A program made the translations under genes and the position numbers. The notes below the pieces were generated by a model. The model did not search any database. It saw only the letters and a program-made list of their open reading frames with translations, and was not told the origin of the DNA. Of a DNA stretch of 64,000 nt, positions 17,325 through 26,242 are shown piece after piece (the stretch's first letter is position 1; each line of letters opens with the position of its first letter). The DNA lies in assembly GCF_029338375.1 (NCBI RefSeq), contig NZ_CP119804.1, positions 744,001-808,000 of the forward strand, in the 5' to 3' direction. This stretch comes from Halorussus lipolyticus. Lineage in GTDB: Archaea; Halobacteriota; Halobacteria; Halobacteriales; Haladaptataceae.

Positions 17325-17879
17325 ATGAGCCAGCAAGTGTCTCCGGAGACGCTACGGTCCGCACTGCAGTCGCTGGCCGCCCGGCTCGGCAAGACGCCGA
17401 CCGTGGTGGACATGCACGAGGAGGGCCAGTACGCGCCGAAGGTCTACCAAGAGGTCTTCGGCAGTTGGAACGAAGCGCTGGAGGCCGCAGGACTCGACCC
17501 CGACGAAATCGGGACCAAGCGAATTCCCGACAGAGAACTGCTGGCGGAACTCCAGCGCCTCTACACCGAACTCGGCAAGCCCCCGACCCAGCGCGACATG
17601 ACCGAACACGGCGAGTACTCGAACCGAACCTATCAACTCCGATTCGGCAGTTGGTCGGCGGCGCTACAGGAGGCCATGTTGGAGACCAACGACGGCATCT
17701 CCGAGGCCGAACTCCTGCGAGAAATCGAGCGCCTCGCCCGCGAACTCGGCCGCGCGCCGAAGGCCGCCGAGATGGACGACCGGGGCGAGTACGCTCCCGT
17801 GACCTATCACCGCCGGTTCGGGTCGTGGCGCGACGCGCTGACCGAGGCCAACCTCGACGCCGTGACCGACGACTCGTAG
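17325..17879 (+). CDS. Homing-endonuclease-associated repeat protein
   Basis: 184 aa made of three copies of a 55-60-residue helical repeat. Each has the form LGK/R-x-P...DM...GEY/QY...F-GSW-x-x-AL: LGKTPTVVDM..VFGSWNEAL, LGKPPTQRDM..RFGSWSAAL, LGRAPKAAEM..RFGSWRDAL. This is the HNH-associated repeat, a DNA-binding module, here without any nuclease domain. A transcriptional regulator role is a guess, supported by its divergent position next to the pilin operon. Leaderless start at 17325 fits the TATA box. Confidence 0.85.
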   Translation: MSQQVSPETLRSALQSLAARLGKTPTVVDMHEEGQYAPKVYQEVFGSWNEALEAAGLDPDEIGTKRIPDRELLAELQRLYTELGKPPTQRDMTEHGEYSNRTYQLRFGSWSAALQEAMLETNDGISEAELLREIERLARELGRAPKAAEMDDRGEYAPVTYHRRFGSWRDALTEANLDAVTDDS

Positions 17880-17976
17880 GACCGGCGCGGTCCTCGCGCG
17901 ACCGGCGTGCAACCGACACTTCTCCGGAGGCTCCTCGCCTCGTTTCCCCGCCGCGTAGCCGACGCTGGCGGGTGCG

Positions 17977-18633
17977 CTACTCGCTACTGTTGTTGCTCCC
18001 GCCATCGCCGCCGCCGCCGTCCGCGTTGAACTCGTCGTAGGAAATCGCCCCGGCGTCCACGATGTCCTGCGCGGCGGGCACGGCCCCGTCCGGCGGGTTG
18101 CCCTCCACGTCGCCGGGTTCGCCGCAGACCACGCGAGCGACCATCCCGAGGGCCTTGTGGGGAATGCAGAAGTAGTCGTAGGTCCCCGGCACCTCGAAGG
18201 TGTAGCTGAACGTCGCGCCCTCCTCGGTCAGAATCTCGCTATTCCACGGTTCGGCGTCGTCGGGAATCCGGGTCACGTCGGCCGAGTCGAGACTCTCGGC
18301 GTAGGCCGTCGAGGAGTGCGACCCGGCCTCGTTGACCCACTCGACCGTGGTTCCCGGTTCGACGAACAGGCCGATTGGGTCGAAGAAGTACTCGCTGTCC
18401 TCGGTGACCATCCGGACCTGCTCGGTGCCGCCACCCGCTCCGCCGGTCGTGGTTTCGGTCTCCTCGCCGTCGCCTTCGGTAGTCGTTCCACCCTCGGTCG
18501 TGGTCGTCTCGCCGCCCGCCTCGGTCGTGGTTTCGTCCCCACCGTTTCCACCCGGTGCGTTACACCCCGCGAGGCCGACGAGACCCCCAGTCGCGCCGGC
18601 GCTCATCGCTTTGATAAGTGTGCGTCGATTCAC
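17977..18633 (-). CDS. Halocyanin-like cupredoxin lipoprotein
   Basis: 218 aa. Tat-type lipoprotein signal: RRTLIKAMSAGATGG, then GLAGC with lipid-carrying C24. A Thr/Glu/Gly-rich linker spaces the copper domain from the membrane. The plastocyanin fold has type 1 copper ligands: a His in EAGSHSSTAY, then Cys, His and Met in YDYFCIPHKALGM. It probably carries single electrons on the outer face of the membrane. The C-terminal tail is Gly/Asn-rich. Confidence 0.92.
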   Translation of the reverse strand: MNRRTLIKAMSAGATGGLVGLAGCNAPGGNGGDETTTEAGGETTTTEGGTTTEGDGEETETTTGGAGGGTEQVRMVTEDSEYFFDPIGLFVEPGTTVEWVNEAGSHSSTAYAESLDSADVTRIPDDAEPWNSEILTEEGATFSYTFEVPGTYDYFCIPHKALGMVARVVCGEPGDVEGNPPDGAVPAAQDIVDAGAISYDEFNADGGGGDGGSNNSSE

Positions 18634-18863
18634 AACTCGGAAGTAGGGCTTCGAGCAGAATAACGGATGTGGCTAGGTGTGTCTCGCGTTCTCACTGAAC
18701 AATCGAATCACCGGGGCTACGCGTCGCTCTGTGCCGACCCGGCGTCGGTCACCCGGCCGAGGAACAACACGGTGCCCTGCTCGTCCCCAGTTCCCACTGC
18801 TTATCTAAACATTACTCTCGGTCCGCCCAACGGCTTTTGCCCCTCGAAATCCTACCGAACGTC

Positions 18864-19880
18864 GTGTCTTCGAGGTCCGAGCAGGGCGGACCCGCCGGGG
18901 CGTCGGACTCCGACAGCGACGGCAGACTCCGCTCGGGCGGGGCGAAAAACTGGCTCCTCGTGGATGGCAACCGCCTCGTCGTCGCGGGAGGAGTCCTCGC
19001 GTTCGCGCTGGTCGGACTGTTCTCGCTGGTGTGGGCCTACGGGTTCACCCCCTTCCGAGCGTCGAGTCCGATGTACTTCCTGTTCAGTGCGCTCGTCACC
19101 GGCGACCTGACGCTCGTCACCGTCGTCCTCTCCATCAACCAACTCGTCCTCTCGCGGGAACTCGGTTCACCGGGCACGCTTCAGGACCGGATTCAGGGCG
19201 CGTTGCAGTACCGCGGCGACGTCGAGGAGGCCGCCGAAACCGGGACCCTGCCCAAGTCGCCGACCCGGTTCCTGCGCTTCCTCCACGAGCGAGTCGAGGA
19301 CCAGACCCACCGACTCGACGCGGCCACCGCAAGTCTCGACGACGAGGCGGTCCGTGAGGAGGCCCGAACGCTCACCTCGTCGCTCTACGACGACGTGGAC
19401 CTCGTGAACCGGACCCTCGACGCCGACGACGGTATCTTCAGCGTGGTGTCGGCGACGATAGCGACGAACCACGCCGACCAACTCCAGCGAATCGCCGCGC
19501 TCGCCGACGAACACGCCGACTCGCTGTCGGCGGAGTTCCGGGACCTGCTCGACACGCTCGAAACCACCCTGCTCCAAATCGACGTGGCGCGCAACTACTT
19601 CAAGACGGTCTACGTCCAGAAGGAGTTGGCGTACCTCTCGCGGGTCCTCCTCTACGTCGGGGTCCCCGCAATCGTCGTGGACGGCCTCGCGCTGGTGTTC
19701 TACAACGCGCTCGGCCCCGAGACGATTCCGGTGCTGGTCGTCTACGCCGTCGTGGCCGTGGCGTTCGTCCTCGGGTTCGCGCCGCTGGCCATCCTGTTCG
19801 CGTTCGTCCTCCGACTCGCGTGGGTCGCCCAGCGAACCGCCACCGTCGCGCCGTTCTCGTCCGGGCGGTATCGCTCGTAG
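18864..19880 (+). CDS. Membrane protein with four helices and soluble coiled domain, unknown
   Basis: 338 aa from GTG 18864; an in-frame TTG at 18837 is an alternative. Two membrane helices lie near residues 35-60 and 75-100, followed by a helical cytoplasmic domain of about 150 residues. Two more helices lie near 245-265 and 275-305. TATA-like TTATCTAAAC at 18801-18810 supports a start in this area. I recognise only a haloarchaeal uncharacterised membrane family; no catalytic motif is visible. Confidence 0.75.
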   Translation: MSSRSEQGGPAGASDSDSDGRLRSGGAKNWLLVDGNRLVVAGGVLAFALVGLFSLVWAYGFTPFRASSPMYFLFSALVTGDLTLVTVVLSINQLVLSRELGSPGTLQDRIQGALQYRGDVEEAAETGTLPKSPTRFLRFLHERVEDQTHRLDAATASLDDEAVREEARTLTSSLYDDVDLVNRTLDADDGIFSVVSATIATNHADQLQRIAALADEHADSLSAEFRDLLDTLETTLLQIDVARNYFKTVYVQKELAYLSRVLLYVGVPAIVVDGLALVFYNALGPETIPVLVVYAVVAVAFVLGFAPLAILFAFVLRLAWVAQRTATVAPFSSGRYRS

Positions 19881-19931
19881 TCGCCGCGCCCCGGCGCTCA
19901 CCGAATCCCGGCGCTCACCGACTCTCAACGC

Positions 19932-20882
19932 TTATCGAACTTCGATGGACACCGCGCCGCGCTCTCGGTCTGCGCGCTCGACCAGTCGGTCGATTCGGTC
20001 GTCCATCGCGGGGTGGGTCGAGAGGAGTCGCCCCAGCGCGCCCTCGTCGTCGCCCCGGACTTGCAGGGGCGAGACCATCGTCCACCGGGGGTCGGTCGCG
20101 CGCTGGATTTTCCGAAGGGCGCGGGCCAACGCGACCGGGTTGCCCGTGACCGCCGCAGACCGGTCGTCGGCCGCGAACTCCCGGCGACGGGAGTGAGCGA
20201 GCAGAACCAGCGTGAGGACGACGAACCCGAACATCACGACCTGTCCGACCCGCCTGCGGAGCGCGGAGACCGGCGCGAGCGAGTCGGCGGGCGGTCGGCC
20301 TCGAATCCAGTCGAGGCCGCGACGCAGGCCCGCCCCGACCACGACGAAGGGGAGCGCCAGCGCCACGACGACCCAGACCAGCGATTGCCCGGCGCTGTAG
20401 GCCAGCGTCTGGACCAGACTGTCGTGACTTTCGAGGTGGGCGAGTTCGTGGGCCAGCAGGGCCTCCAACTCGTCGGGAGACAGGAGATGAAACAGCGACC
20501 GGTCGAGGACGACCACGCCGCCCCGAATCCCGCCGAGCGCCATCGCGTTGGGCGACCCGAGGCGACCCACCAGCAAGCGAGGACGGCCAGCGTCCATCTC
20601 CTCGGCGAGTCGGTCGAGTCGGGCGTGGACCTCGGGCGCTCGTCCTCGGGACAGGTCGGCGGCCTGCACCTTCCCGAGGAGTTGCACCGTGCCGAACCGG
20701 TAGCTCAGGTACCCGAGCAGGACGGTGAGGACGGTGGTCCACGCAATCACGGTCAGCAGGTCTCCTCGGGCCAGCCAAATCGCCCCGAGGAGTCGGTAGC
20801 CGAGGTACGCGACCCCGGCGTAGACGACCAGCAGGCCGACGCCGACGAGAACCATCAGCGCGCGGAGACCGACTCTGCGCAT
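19932..20882 (-). CDS. M48 family zinc metalloprotease, HtpX-like
   Basis: 316 aa. Two N-terminal membrane helices (10-30 and 45-62), then the protease domain. H145, E146 and H149 of LLAHELAHLESHD form the HExxH zinc and catalytic site, and the downstream EFAADDRSAAVTGNP supplies the third ligand Glu. HtpX-type proteases degrade misfolded membrane proteins. It diverges from moxR with 107 bases between starts. Confidence 0.93.
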   Translation of the reverse strand: MRRVGLRALMVLVGVGLLVVYAGVAYLGYRLLGAIWLARGDLLTVIAWTTVLTVLLGYLSYRFGTVQLLGKVQAADLSRGRAPEVHARLDRLAEEMDAGRPRLLVGRLGSPNAMALGGIRGGVVVLDRSLFHLLSPDELEALLAHELAHLESHDSLVQTLAYSAGQSLVWVVVALALPFVVVGAGLRRGLDWIRGRPPADSLAPVSALRRRVGQVVMFGFVVLTLVLLAHSRRREFAADDRSAAVTGNPVALARALRKIQRATDPRWTMVSPLQVRGDDEGALGRLLSTHPAMDDRIDRLVERADRERGAVSIEVR

Positions 20883-20958
20883 GGCAGGGGGTTAGGGTGG
20901 CTGGAGCAAGGGGGTGTCGGTCGAAGGAAGGTTCTCGGTGACACCCGACAGTACCAAC

Positions 20959-20968
20959 GCTTTTTACG
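20959..20968 (+). promoter_or_regulatory. TATA-like box of moxR
   Basis: GCTTTTTACG lies about 27 bases before the moxR ATG at 20990, so the gene is expected to be leaderless. Confidence 0.45.
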
Positions 20969-20989
20969 AATCGCTGAGACTTACTCGGC

Positions 20990-21952
20990 ATGAATCAGTC
21001 CACGGCGACCGAGCGATGCAGGCGCGTTCTCGACGCAGTTGGCTCGGCCGTCATCGCCGACGAGGAGTTCCTCGAAACCGTCCTGACCGGCATCTTGGCC
21101 CGCGGCCACGTCCTGCTCGAGGACGTGCCGGGAACGGGCAAGACCCTGACCGCCCGGAGTTTCGCGTCGGCGCTCGGTCTCTCCTTCTCGCGCATCCAGT
21201 TCACGCCCGACCTCCTCCCGGCGGACATCACCGGGTCGAACGTCTACAACGAGGGCACCGGCGAGTTCGAGTTCTCGCCCGGCCCGGTCTTCGCCAACGT
21301 CGTGCTGGCCGACGAAATCAACCGGGCACCCCCAAAGACGCAGGCCGCCCTGCTGGAGGCGATGGGCGAGGGGCAGGTCACGGTAGACGGGACGACCCAC
21401 AAACTCCCCGAACCGTTCTTCGTCCTCGCCACGCAGAACCCCGTCGAGCAGGAGGGCACCTTCGGCCTGCCCGAGGCCCAACGCGACCGCTTCATCGTCA
21501 AGACCACGATGGGCTACCCCGACTTCGACGGCGAGCGCGAACTGGTGGACCGCCGGGCCGACCGGACCGCCAAGGCCCCGAGCGTCGAACCGGTCTTGCA
21601 GGGCAAGGACGTGGCCGAGGTCCAGCGCGTCCTCGAAGCGGTCCGGGTCGATGGGAAGATTCGGGACTACGTGGTCGCGCTCGGCAGGGCCACCCGGCAG
21701 GACGACCGGGTAGCGGTCGGCGTCTCTCCTCGCGGAATCCAGCGCCTGTTCGAGGCCGCCCGCGCCAACGCCATCATCGCGGGCCGGGAGTACGTCGTCC
21801 CCGACGACGTGAAGCGCGTCGCCGAACCGACCTTCGCCCACCGCCTCGTGCTGACCGACGAGGCCAGCGTGCGCGGGGCCGACCAGAGTGCGGTCGTCGC
21901 CGACGTGCTGGACCGCGTGGAGGTGCCGGCGGTGAAATCCTCGTCCGCGTAG
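20990..21952 (+). CDS. moxR: MoxR family AAA+ ATPase
   Basis: 320 aa. Walker A EDVPGTGKT (44-52), Walker B VVLADEINRAPPKTQAALLE, and the sensor region FFVLATQNPVEQEG. The C-terminal lid starts near residue 200. MoxR proteins are chaperone-like ATPases that usually work with DUF58 and transglutaminase-like partners. Those partners are encoded on the opposite strand at 23-30 kb, about 1.1 kb away, rather than in the same operon. Confidence 0.94.
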   Translation: MNQSTATERCRRVLDAVGSAVIADEEFLETVLTGILARGHVLLEDVPGTGKTLTARSFASALGLSFSRIQFTPDLLPADITGSNVYNEGTGEFEFSPGPVFANVVLADEINRAPPKTQAALLEAMGEGQVTVDGTTHKLPEPFFVLATQNPVEQEGTFGLPEAQRDRFIVKTTMGYPDFDGERELVDRRADRTAKAPSVEPVLQGKDVAEVQRVLEAVRVDGKIRDYVVALGRATRQDDRVAVGVSPRGIQRLFEAARANAIIAGREYVVPDDVKRVAEPTFAHRLVLTDEASVRGADQSAVVADVLDRVEVPAVKSSSA

Positions 21953-22093
21953 CGCGGGAGCGAAGCGAATCCGCGGTGGGCCGACCGCCGCCGCCGACGC
22001 TCAAAATCAATCCGGTCCCGAACGTCATCGCCCCCGTTTTCGTGCCGGGAGAATCGCCGAAGCGAACTTTTTCCAGCGAGCAAATCGCCCGGC

Positions 22094-22396
22094 ATGGTCG
22101 AGAAGGCGCGACGAGTCGAGGTCGAGGAGGGCCGCCCGGACGCCGACCCTGAGTGGGAGATTCTGGCCCGCGACGAACCCGGCGACCCACCGCGATACGT
22201 CGGCACCGTCCGGGCCGAGGACGCCGGCGAGGCCCACGAGGAGGCCACCCGACTGTTCTGCTGGTACGCTCACGAGGTCTGGGTCTGTCCGACCGACGAG
22301 ATTCGGCGGTTCTCGGCGGCCGAGGAAAACGAGGCGGTCGAGAGACCGCAGGCGGTGCCCGACTCGGGGAGCGAGGAGCGGACCCACGAACTGTAG
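22094..22396 (+). CDS. PaaB-like small protein, possible Htur_1727 family (radical-SAM-partnered)
   Basis: 100 aa. The core WEILARDEPGDPPRYVGTV...A..AHEEATRLFCWYAHEVWV has the beta-alpha pattern of PaaB proteins. In haloarchaea a PaaB-like family named Htur_1727 is described as a candidate peptide substrate or partner of radical SAM enzymes. The match here is from memory. No radical SAM gene is in the window, which weakens that reading. TATA-like GAACTTTTTCC lies about 28 bases before the ATG. The acidic tail after residue 75 is probably disordered. Confidence 0.55.
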   Translation: MVEKARRVEVEEGRPDADPEWEILARDEPGDPPRYVGTVRAEDAGEAHEEATRLFCWYAHEVWVCPTDEIRRFSAAEENEAVERPQAVPDSGSEERTHEL

Positions 22397-22409
22397 CGCG
22401 GGGACGTGG

Positions 22410-22562
22410 CTAGGGTTCGACCGGCAACGCCACGGTGGACTGAATCCACGCGCGGTCGTTCTCGGTGTCTTGGACGATGGTGATGGTGTCGGCGTCGTCG
22501 TCCTCGAACTCGATGCACCGGTAGCGCGAGGGGGCCTCGCGGCGCTGGTCGGCGTCCGTCAT
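22410..22562 (-). CDS. Small DUF7331-like protein
   Basis: 50 aa, beginning MTDADQRREAPSRYRCIEFE and ending RAWIQSTVALPVEP. It overlaps the end of the HalOD1 gene by four bases (ATGA) and is therefore co-translated with it. Such tiny proteins with a terminal AWIQS motif often sit beside HalOD1 genes in haloarchaea. Function is unknown. Confidence 0.72.
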   Translation of the reverse strand: MTDADQRREAPSRYRCIEFEDDDADTITIVQDTENDRAWIQSTVALPVEP

Positions 22563-22939
22563 CGGGTCCCCTCGAAGGCCACTTCGCCACCGGACGACTC
22601 GACTGCGCCGGAGTCGCCGGATTCGACCGCGGCGGGTTCGGTCCGGGCAGTCTCGGTTCGCGCAGTCTCCGAGGGAACGTCGAAATCCGGGTCGTCCTCG
22701 ACTGTCACCGCGCCGGTATCGGTGACTTCGACGCGACAACCGGCCACGGCGAACGTCACGGTCACGTTCGGGTCCCGGCCGGTTCGCGGCCCCTCGGCCA
22801 GTCGATTCAGGGCGTCGGGGTCCACGACGCGGTACAGCGTCGGGAGGTCTCGGGGGTCTCGTCCGGTCTCGTCGGCGATGGCTTCGATGACGGTCGTCGT
22901 CGCGGACTCCTCGGGGGCGATGTGGATTGTCTGGCTCAT
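22559..22939 (-). CDS. HalOD1 output domain protein
   Basis: 126 aa. The first 75 residues (TVIEAIADETGRDPRDLPTL, YRVVDPDALNRL, VTVTFAVAGCRVEVTDTGAV) form the HalOD1 domain, a haloarchaeal output module often linked to response regulators. The C-terminal 45 residues are low-complexity. It heads a two-gene unit with the small gene downstream. A TATA-like TTAGATATATA on the minus strand at about 23020-23030 is a candidate promoter. Confidence 0.85.
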   Translation of the reverse strand: MSQTIHIAPEESATTTVIEAIADETGRDPRDLPTLYRVVDPDALNRLAEGPRTGRDPNVTVTFAVAGCRVEVTDTGAVTVEDDPDFDVPSETARTETARTEPAAVESGDSGAVESSGGEVAFEGTR

Positions 22940-23072
22940 GGCTCGTTCACCCTCTCGTAGTGGCGTGACGGGGATAGGCTTAGCAGGTACGTGTATAGCC
23001 CTCGCCGAACCACCGGGGGTATATATCTAACCCTGCGCGAAAATCAACCGAAACAGGCGCTGAAACTGCCAC

Positions 23073-24725
23073 TCAGCGCAACGCCATCACCAACAGCACC
23101 ACGCCAGCGACCGCGCCGAACAGCGCGACAGACAGGTCGCCGAGGCCGCCGTTCGGAATGCCGGACTCGCCACCGGACGAGACCACCGTCGCCAGCGCCC
23201 CGGCCGCGAGCGCACCGACCGCCCCGACCGAGAGCGCGCTCAGTCCGTGAAGCAGTTCGACGCGCCGGGTCGGGGCGCGCCGACCGACCTCGGAGCCGAG
23301 GGTCACAGCGAACTCCCCGGCGTCCCAGACCACCAGCGCGACGACCAACCCGGCAAGCACCAGCCAGAACGGCGCGTCCACCGTTCCGGCGAACGCCGCT
23401 GAGAGGAACAGGCCGCCGCCCGCCAGCGACGACCCGGCCACCCGGTCGGAGACGAACCCGAGCGCGAACGCCAACCAGAGCGCGAACACGCCGACGGTCG
23501 CCAGCGTGAGGACGCCCGCCATCAGTCCCAAGACCACCGTCTCGGAGCCGTAGAACGTCACCACGCCGTCCGCGAGGTCGGCGAACCGGCCCGAAAGCGG
23601 CGATTCGAGTCGGCTCTCCACGAAGCCGATTAGCCCCCGAAGAACCGGCCCGTGGGCCAAGTGGACGCCGGCGACGACGACTCCGCCGGCGACGAAGGGG
23701 GCGTAGCCGACCAGCAGTTCCCGGACCGAGGCCCGTGACGAGCGCCGGACCAGCGTGGCGACGGCCGCCGAGGCCCCGGCGAGGAGCGTGGCCCACCACA
23801 GGAGGTCCCGAAGGCCCGCCGAGGAGGTCACGGCCACGAGCAAGTCGTGGCCCGCCGTCGGAAGGTACTGCCTGCCGACCGACGCCGGAACCGCGAGCTC
23901 GACCACGAGCGCGACCGGAATCCCGAGCGCGGCCACCGCGAGCAGTCCGCCGAGTCCTCGCTCTACCAGACTCAGCGCGTCGGCGACCTTCACGTCGCCG
24001 ACAGTGGCCTCGCCCGCGAACTCCTCGGTCGGCAGGTCTCGCAGGGCGCGATAGCCGGCGTAGGTCGCGGCCCCGGCCAGCACGCCGAACTGGAGGAGGT
24101 GGACCTTTCCCGGCGTGGGCGCGAACAGCCAGTCGGTCGCCGACGAAATCGCACCGCCGACGACGCTCCCGACGCCGAGTTGGAGGTTATCGACCAGCGC
24201 GTAGCCTGCGAGTGCGATGAACAGGTTGACCGGGAGCAGGGCGACCCGAGTCACGAGCGCCATGCACTCCGAGACCGACCGGGAGGTCCCGACCCCGCGA
24301 GTCGAGGCCACTGCGCCGAACACCGCAATCGTACAGCCACAGAGGACAGCCATCACGCCGACGATGCGCAGAATCTCGCCGACGACGTTGGTCGGCGACC
24401 CGGCCGGGAACGAAACCGCGAACGCCACCAGCGCCTCGTAGCCGACGCCCGCGGTGATGCCCGCGCCGGCCGGGACGAGGAGTAGACTCGCGCCGAGCGT
24501 GGCGGGCACCTGCCACCGGTCGAAGGTCAACAGCCAGAGCGCGACTGCGAGGCATATCGCGCCGCCCGCAGAGACCGCCGCGCCCTTCGGCACCCCGACC
24601 GCGAGGACGAGCGCCCCGACGCTGACGACGGTGCCCAGAAGCGCGACGGCGGTACTCGCGCGCGTCGGTGCCCAGTTCGTCTCCGAGCGGTCGGCCGTGT
24701 CGTGAGGTTCTTCCATCATCGGCAA
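23073..24725 (-). CDS. Large multi-pass membrane protein, DUF7519-like
   Basis: 550 aa with roughly 13-14 hydrophobic segments spread over its whole length and a short acidic N-terminus. It is the last gene of the transglutaminase/DUF58 cluster, 38 bases after the DUF58 gene. The gap is AT-rich and could hold an internal promoter. ATG codons at 24725, 24719 and 24716 are all possible starts. Function is unknown; it may be the membrane platform for this MoxR-linked system. Confidence 0.75.
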   Translation of the reverse strand: MPMMEEPHDTADRSETNWAPTRASTAVALLGTVVSVGALVLAVGVPKGAAVSAGGAICLAVALWLLTFDRWQVPATLGASLLLVPAGAGITAGVGYEALVAFAVSFPAGSPTNVVGEILRIVGVMAVLCGCTIAVFGAVASTRGVGTSRSVSECMALVTRVALLPVNLFIALAGYALVDNLQLGVGSVVGGAISSATDWLFAPTPGKVHLLQFGVLAGAATYAGYRALRDLPTEEFAGEATVGDVKVADALSLVERGLGGLLAVAALGIPVALVVELAVPASVGRQYLPTAGHDLLVAVTSSAGLRDLLWWATLLAGASAAVATLVRRSSRASVRELLVGYAPFVAGGVVVAGVHLAHGPVLRGLIGFVESRLESPLSGRFADLADGVVTFYGSETVVLGLMAGVLTLATVGVFALWLAFALGFVSDRVAGSSLAGGGLFLSAAFAGTVDAPFWLVLAGLVVALVVWDAGEFAVTLGSEVGRRAPTRRVELLHGLSALSVGAVGALAAGALATVVSSGGESGIPNGGLGDLSVALFGAVAGVVLLVMALR

Positions 24726-24763
24726 AGCAAGTTCTGTAATTGTTAGAAAAATCTATTTAATTG

Positions 24764-26242
24764 TCAGAGCAGGTTTCTCAGCGAGCGTTCGAGCGCGATT
24801 TCCAGCGGGTCGGAGACCGACCAGTCCACCGTCTTCGCGCCGGTCGTCCGGAGGTCCCAGAGTCTGACCTCGCGGCGCGTTCCGGCGATGGTCCGGCCAG
24901 CGGACTCGGCGGTCGTCGCCGACTCTGCGCCCGTCACGTCGGGACTCAGGACGGCGAGGTCGTGGCCTCGCGCCGTGACCGACCGGGCCAGCGACAGCGG
25001 CCAGTCGTCCAGCACCGGCGAGACCACCACGACCTGCGAGTCGGCCGGCAGGCGAGCGAGGAGTCGCCGGACGGTCGGGTCCTCGGCCCCGTCTGCCTCC
25101 GACGAGGCCCCGGAACTCCCGGTTCGCTCACCGCCGTCGGCCACCGTCCCAATCGGTGCCTCGTCGGGCGTCCCGTCGCCGGCGTCCGAACCGACTTCGG
25201 CCTCGTGCGCTGGACCGGTCCCGTCGCCGGGCACCTGCCGGGGGGCGTCGCGGTCCCCAGCGCTCCCGACCGCCTCGAAGACGAGTCGCGCGCTCGAATC
25301 CCCGTCGGCGGCCGCCCAGAGCAGGCCGTCTGCCGGGAGTCCGCCGGGCGCGTCCTCGTCTGCGAGACCCACCGCGGTCACGCCGGTCGCTACGTTCCCT
25401 GCGGTTAGCGCGTCGTATAATTGTCTGCCCGCGTAGGCGCAGAGTTCCGCGCCGTTGGGATAGCCCGCGCTCGGCGTGGTTCTGACGACTGGCCGGGCGT
25501 CTATCACGACCACGACCCGGACAGCGCGCTCCTCGCGGAACTCGACGGTGGTCAGGTCGCCGGTCTTGGCGAAGCGCCGCCAGTCGATGCGACTGATGGG
25601 GTCGCCGGGCCGGTACTCGCGGGTCGAGTGGAACTCGACGCCCTCGCCGCCGGAGTCGGTGGTGTGGGTCCCGACGCGCCGGGGCGAGGCCTCCCCGAAC
25701 GGCGGGTCCGAGACCGAGCGAGCGCAGTCGAGGGTGGTCTCGCCCGAGGGTTCGACCGCCAGCGTGGCGCTGTCCGTCGCGCTCGCGGTCCGGACCCTGA
25801 CCGCTGGGTCGCCGAAGTCGTACTCGCCGCGCTTGGCCACGACCGAGTAGGTGACGGTGGCCTCCTCGTCGGGGCGGAGCGCGAGCGCGGACCGGGGCGA
25901 CCCCGAGACCACGGACAACTCGTCGGGCACGCCGTCCACGATTCGCACGTCGGTCAGGGCCGACTCGCCCGGATTCCGGACCGTCAGCGTGACCTCGATT
26001 TCGCTCCCCGGCGCGGGACTCGCCGAGTCGAAAGCCCGCTCGATTTCCGGTTTCGTCGCCCCCGACAGCGACGACAGCGCGCCGAAGGCGACGTAAGCCA
26101 GCGGAACCACGGCGGCCGCGAACAGTCGCGGGTCGGCGTAGAGCAGGCCGAGCGTGGTCAAGAGCAACGTCCCGGCCAGCGCGCCCCGGAACCGGGGCAC
26201 TCGCTCGCGGGTCCGACTCGTCGCTCGTCGCTCGTCGCTCAT
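24764..26242 (-). CDS. DUF58 domain protein
   Basis: 492 aa. Two N-terminal membrane helices (about 22-57), then an Ig-like domain with the phrase VTLTVRNPGESALTDVRIVD. The DUF58 signature EFHSTREYRPGDPISRIDWR starts near residue 205, followed by TVEFREERAVRVVVVIDARP, a vWA-like fold. DUF58 proteins partner with MoxR ATPases. The start overlaps the end of the gene upstream by four bases. Confidence 0.92.
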   Translation of the reverse strand: MSDERRATSRTRERVPRFRGALAGTLLLTTLGLLYADPRLFAAAVVPLAYVAFGALSSLSGATKPEIERAFDSASPAPGSEIEVTLTVRNPGESALTDVRIVDGVPDELSVVSGSPRSALALRPDEEATVTYSVVAKRGEYDFGDPAVRVRTASATDSATLAVEPSGETTLDCARSVSDPPFGEASPRRVGTHTTDSGGEGVEFHSTREYRPGDPISRIDWRRFAKTGDLTTVEFREERAVRVVVVIDARPVVRTTPSAGYPNGAELCAYAGRQLYDALTAGNVATGVTAVGLADEDAPGGLPADGLLWAAADGDSSARLVFEAVGSAGDRDAPRQVPGDGTGPAHEAEVGSDAGDGTPDEAPIGTVADGGERTGSSGASSEADGAEDPTVRRLLARLPADSQVVVVSPVLDDWPLSLARSVTARGHDLAVLSPDVTGAESATTAESAGRTIAGTRREVRLWDLRTTGAKTVDWSVSDPLEIALERSLRNLL

